Origin: Nocardia abscessus
GTDB taxonomy: Bacteria; Actinomycetota; Actinomycetes; Mycobacteriales; Mycobacteriaceae
Length of the DNA stretch: 64,000 nucleotides
NCBI RefSeq assembly: GCF_015477775.1
Contig: NZ_JADLQO010000003.1
Span: 310,001 to 374,000 of the forward strand
Reading direction: 5' to 3'
Part shown: piece by piece, positions 60,534 to 64,000 of the stretch
How positions within the stretch are numbered: the stretch's first letter is position 1
Layout of the letters: each line of letters starts with the position of its first letter
Position numbers and translations under genes: made by a program
Notes under the pieces: model-generated
Told to the model about the DNA's origin: nothing
What the model saw: only the letters and a program-made list of their open reading frames with translations
The model's database searches: none

Positions 60534-63500
60534 ATGAATCTGAAGTCAGACGGAACCGCCGACGGCGAGCTGGGGCTGATTCCGCTCTCGAGTGCGCAGT
60601 ACGGCATGTGGCTCGCGGACCATGTGCCCGGTGGACCGGCTGTCAACATCGCACACTGCGTCGAGATCGAGGGCCCGGTGGATTACGACGCGTTCGCACA
60701 GGCGGTGAACGACGGCGGGCACGAAACCGAGTCCCTCGTGGTGCGCGTGGTCGAATCCGACGGCCGGCCCTATCAATTCGTCGACCGCAGCATCATCTAC
60801 GACGAGCCGGTGCTGGATTTCAGCGATGCGGAGGATCCGGTCGCGGCGGCGATGGAGTGGATGCGCCGCGACTACAACACCAAGGCGGTCGACCTCAGCC
60901 GCGACCGGCTCACCCAGACGAGGCTCATCCGGGTCGGCGAAGACCACTACTTCTGGTACGGCCGCGCACACCATCTGGTGATCGATGGGTACGGCGCGTT
61001 CAACAGCCTGAACCGGATGGCCGAGCATTACAACGCCCTGCTGGAGGGCAGGCCCCCGACGCGACTGGACGCGGCGAGCCTGCGCGACATCGTCGAAGCG
61101 GAGCACGCCTATCGTGCCAGCTCGCGCTACGAGGCGGACAAAACATACTGGCTGAACAAGGTTTCCGACCTGCCGAAGCCGGTCAGCCTGTCCGGCCGCA
61201 CGGCCCGTTCCGGCAAGGTCGACCGCGTGGCCGGTTTGCAGCTGCCCGCACACCTGTCCGACCGGCTCGACCGCTTCGCCGACGAGGTGAACGCCTCCGC
61301 CGCGCAGGTGGTGATCGGGGCGTTCGCCGCGTTCCTCGCCCGGATGACCGGCGCCGAGGAGGTCGCGCTGTCGCTGCCGGTGACCGCGCGCGTGACCAAG
61401 CGCCTGCGCAACTCCGCCGCGATGCTGGCGAACATGGTGCCGATTCGCTTCGCCGTGCACCACTCGACCACGGTGGAGGAAGTGGTCCGCGCCTCGGTGT
61501 CCGAACTCGTTTCGGCCATGCGCCACCAGCTGTACCGGTTCGAGGACCTGCGCCGCGATTCAGCCGCGATCGACCCGTCCGCGAATTCGTTCGGCCCGAT
61601 CGTGAACATCCTGTTCTTCGACTCGGAGATTCGCCTCGGCTCGGCCGTCGGCCGCTACCGAGCACTGACCTCCGGCGCACTCGACGACCTGCAGCTGAAC
61701 CTGTACCGCTCGGGCGCGGACGCGCCGCTGCTCATCGAGTTGCACGGCAATCCGAATCTCTACGGTCAGGACGAACTCGGATCCCACGCCGACCGGTTCC
61801 TCGACTTCCTGCACCGGATGATGGATGCGCCCCTGAACACCCGTATCGGTGACATCCAGCTCGTCGGACCAGCCGAGGAACTGCGCATCGTCGAGGAACT
61901 CGCGGGTCACGACGGCGAAACGGTCTCCGTCACACTGGTCGATCTGCTGACCCGACAGGCGGCGCAGACCCCGTCCGCGGTGGCCGTCACCTCGGACGCC
62001 GCCGCGCTCACCTACCGCGAACTCGACGAACGCTCCAACCGATTCGCCCGCAGGCTCATCGCGCTCGGCGCGGGACCGGAATCGCTGGTGGCCATCGCGA
62101 TGCCCCGCGACGCCGATCTGATCGTCGCGGTGCTCGGCGTGCTGAAATCGGGCGCCGGGTATCTGCCGCTGGACACGGCCCACCCGGCCGAGCGGCTCGA
62201 ATACGTACTGGGCGACGCGAACCCGATCGCGGTGGTCACGAAGCGTGGCATGCGCGAGCAGGTTCCGGGCGACCCCGGCCGCGTCGTGCTGTTCGACGAC
62301 GTCCTTGCCGCCGAGCAGGCAGCGGACCCGATCACCGATGCCGATCGGACCGACTTGCTGCGTCCCGACCACCTCGCCTACGTCATCTACACCTCCGGGT
62401 CGACCGGACGTCCGAAGGGCGTCTCGATCACCCATCGCGCCGTGTCCACCTATCTGGTGAACTCGTGTGCCGAGATCGGCATCCGATCCGGCGACGTCTG
62501 GACGCTGTTCCACTCCTTCGCCTTCGACTACTCGGTCTGGGAGATCTTCGGCGCGCTGGTCACCGGCGGCCGGATCGTCGTCGTGGACAGCCTCACCGCC
62601 CGGTCGCCGGACGACGTCGTGCGCCTGGCGGCCCGCGAGCAGGTCACGGTCTTCAGTCAGACGCCCTCGGCGTTCTACCAGTTCGCGGCCGCGCGCCAGC
62701 GGTACGCGCACGCCGGGGAGCCCGAAGGCGAGCTGTCGCTGCGGCTGGTCATCCTGTCGGGCGAAGCTCTCGACCCGGCCGGGCTGGCCGCCTGGTACGA
62801 ACACAACCCGAATCTGCCTGTGCTGGCCAACAGTTACGGCATCACCGAGACCACCGTCTTCGTCACCTACACCGACCTCACATCGGAGATCGCCGTTCCG
62901 GGCGCACCCAGCACGGTCGGCCCGGCGTTGCCGGGCTTGCGAACCTACGTCCTGGACGAGCGGTTGCGTCCGTGCCCGCTCGGTGCCTGGGGCGAGATCT
63001 ACGTCGCGGGAACGCAACTCGCTCGTGGCTACCTCGACCGACCGGCGCTGAGCGCGGGGCGTTTCGTCGCGAACCCGTTCGGAAAGCCCGGGGAGCGCCT
63101 CTACCGCAGCGGGGACGTGGCGCGCTGGAATCATCAGGGCGAGCTGGAATATCGCGGTCGCGCCGACCAGCAGGTGCAGTTGCGCGGGTTCCGTATCGAG
63201 CTGGACGAGATCCGCAACGCGCTGCTGACCCATGACAGTGTCGCGGCGGCGGTCGTCGTCGTGCATCTGCCCGGTACGGAGGCAGCCCGGCTGGTCGGAT
63301 ACGTCGTCCCCGCCGTCGGCGCCGCCTGCGAAGCCGACGCCCTGCGCACCCACGTCGACGGGATACTGCCCGAATACATGGTGCCGTCGAGCATCGTGGT
63401 GATCGACGCGGTGCCGCTGACGGTGAACGGCAAAGTGGACTACCGGGCACTGCCCGAGCCGGTCTTCGATTCGGCCGCGGCGTACGTCGCGCCCCGCACG

Positions 63501-64000
63501 GTCGTCGAGGAGTCGATCGCCGACGTCTTCGCGGAGGTGCTCGGCATCGACCGGGTGGGCGTGCTGGACAGCTTCTTCGAACTGGGCGGCAACTCGATCA
63601 CCGCGACCAGCGCGGCCGTGCGCATCGCGGAAGTGACCCGGTGCGACGTGTCGGTCCGCGATCTGTTCGTCAAGCAGACCGTCGCGGAACTCGCCGCGCA
63701 TCTCGAGGACGCGCACCGCTCCGGCAGGCCGGTGCTGCGGGCCGTGCCCAGACCCGATCCCATTCCGCTCGCGCCTGCGCAGAACAGGATGTGGCTGGTC
63801 AACCAGACCGACCCGACCTCGGCGGCCTACAACATCCCGCTCATCGTGCAGCTGACCGGACGGCTCAACGCCGCGGCGCTGCGTGCCGCGCTGACCGACG
63901 TGATCGACCGGCACGAATCGCTGCGCACCGTGTACCCGGCCGTGAACGGCGAAGGGACGCAGGTCGTGCTGTCGGCCGAAGAGGTCGTCGCCGGTCTGGA
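60534..64000 (+). CDS. Non-ribosomal peptide synthetase, EntF/DhbF-like start, cut by window end
   Basis: At least 1155 codons; continues past the window. ATG 60534 follows AAGGGG. Domains seen: C about 10-440 (IPLSSAQYGMWLADHVPGG, AHHLVIDGYGAF at 146), A about 455-960 (YTSGSTGRPKG at 617), T about 975-1045 (LGGNSITAT at 1016), then the start of another C domain (IPLAPAQNRMWLVNQTD). The first C domain resembles that of EntF and DhbF, which take an aryl acid from a separate carrier protein. The A-domain code, read by eye, is D-Y-W-S-I-S-S-V-F; I know no firm match. It is separated from the WS/DGAT unit by a long gene-free stretch with a hairpin. Confidence 0.92.
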   Translation, partial: MNLKSDGTADGELGLIPLSSAQYGMWLADHVPGGPAVNIAHCVEIEGPVDYDAFAQAVNDGGHETESLVVRVVESDGRPYQFVDRSIIYDEPVLDFSDAEDPVAAAMEWMRRDYNTKAVDLSRDRLTQTRLIRVGEDHYFWYGRAHHLVIDGYGAFNSLNRMAEHYNALLEGRPPTRLDAASLRDIVEAEHAYRASSRYEADKTYWLNKVSDLPKPVSLSGRTARSGKVDRVAGLQLPAHLSDRLDRFADEVNASAAQVVIGAFAAFLARMTGAEEVALSLPVTARVTKRLRNSAAMLANMVPIRFAVHHSTTVEEVVRASVSELVSAMRHQLYRFEDLRRDSAAIDPSANSFGPIVNILFFDSEIRLGSAVGRYRALTSGALDDLQLNLYRSGADAPLLIELHGNPNLYGQDELGSHADRFLDFLHRMMDAPLNTRIGDIQLVGPAEELRIVEELAGHDGETVSVTLVDLLTRQAAQTPSAVAVTSDAAALTYRELDERSNRFARRLIALGAGPESLVAIAMPRDADLIVAVLGVLKSGAGYLPLDTAHPAERLEYVLGDANPIAVVTKRGMREQVPGDPGRVVLFDDVLAAEQAADPITDADRTDLLRPDHLAYVIYTSGSTGRPKGVSITHRAVSTYLVNSCAEIGIRSGDVWTLFHSFAFDYSVWEIFGALVTGGRIVVVDSLTARSPDDVVRLAAREQVTVFSQTPSAFYQFAAARQRYAHAGEPEGELSLRLVILSGEALDPAGLAAWYEHNPNLPVLANSYGITETTVFVTYTDLTSEIAVPGAPSTVGPALPGLRTYVLDERLRPCPLGAWGEIYVAGTQLARGYLDRPALSAGRFVANPFGKPGERLYRSGDVARWNHQGELEYRGRADQQVQLRGFRIELDEIRNALLTHDSVAAAVVVVHLPGTEAARLVGYVVPAVGAACEADALRTHVDGILPEYMVPSSIVVIDAVPLTVNGKVDYRALPEPVFDSAAAYVAPRTVVEESIADVFAEVLGIDRVGVLDSFFELGGNSITATSAAVRIAEVTRCDVSVRDLFVKQTVAELAAHLEDAHRSGRPVLRAVPRPDPIPLAPAQNRMWLVNQTDPTSAAYNIPLIVQLTGRLNAAALRAALTDVIDRHESLRTVYPAVNGEGTQVVLSAEEVVAGL

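Noticed and set aside
61560..63914. Long minus-strand frame across the second NRPS
   Set aside because: It is the antisense shadow of a clear plus-strand NRPS with intact A, T and C motifs. High GC gives long antisense frames.

Overview
The window is high-GC actinobacterial DNA. Third codon positions are almost always G or C, GTG and TTG starts occur, and several genes start with no leader behind a TANNNT box. Gene content points to a mycolic-acid actinomycete, most likely Nocardia or a close relative: a SigF-type sigma factor, a plant/bacterial-type AgpS with its TetR regulator, UdgX, a WS/DGAT acyltransferase, a GT87 mannosyltransferase-like protein, a TIGR03557-type F420 enzyme and large NRPS genes. 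The genus is inferred from this content, not proven. No rRNA, tRNA, IS element, prophage or CRISPR array was seen.

Layout. 1-4.0 kb: sigF, two small genes and a response regulator/histidine kinase pair. 4.1-7.3 kb: a complete ectoine/hydroxyectoine operon, ectABCD, closed by a strong hairpin. 7.4-9.7 kb: lactate 2-monooxygenase and an Erm-type 23S rRNA methyltransferase with a hairpin-rich leader. 9.7-14.8 kb: a membrane Ser/Thr kinase followed by a long repeat-rich Sel1-like protein. 14.9-23 kb: metabolic genes, a permease, a CoA-disulfide-reductase-like flavoprotein, an ankyrin protein, UdgX and a GT87 glycosyltransferase. 23-29 kb: small genes, a frameshifted Eis-like acetyltransferase remnant, methyltransferases, ANTAR and MerR regulators and a small secreted peptide. 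30-35.7 kb: a flavin monooxygenase, an alpha/beta hydrolase, a CapA-like phosphoesterase and a HypX-like protein with no hydrogenase genes near it. 36.6-46.3 kb: regulator/enzyme pairs (TetR and DUF2236 oxygenase; MarR and nitroreductase; AgpS and TetR), an MBL-fold protein, an MHYT membrane protein, an F420-dependent oxidoreductase and a bicupin. 46.6-55.7 kb: a three-module NRPS (A-T-C-A-T-C-A-T-TE). 55.7-59.2 kb: an SQR-like flavoprotein, WS/DGAT and a PPOX-fold protein. 60.5 kb to the end: a second NRPS, starting with an EntF/DhbF-like condensation domain and running off the window.

How the parts work together. The ectoine operon makes a compatible solute, and the adjacent two-component system and SigF are plausible but unproven stress inputs. 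The kinase and the Sel1-like protein look like one signalling unit. The two NRPS genes are 4.8 kb apart with unrelated-looking genes between them; the second may belong to an aryl-capped (siderophore-like) pathway continuing downstream. Several regulator/target pairs have clear palindromic operator candidates between or beside the genes.
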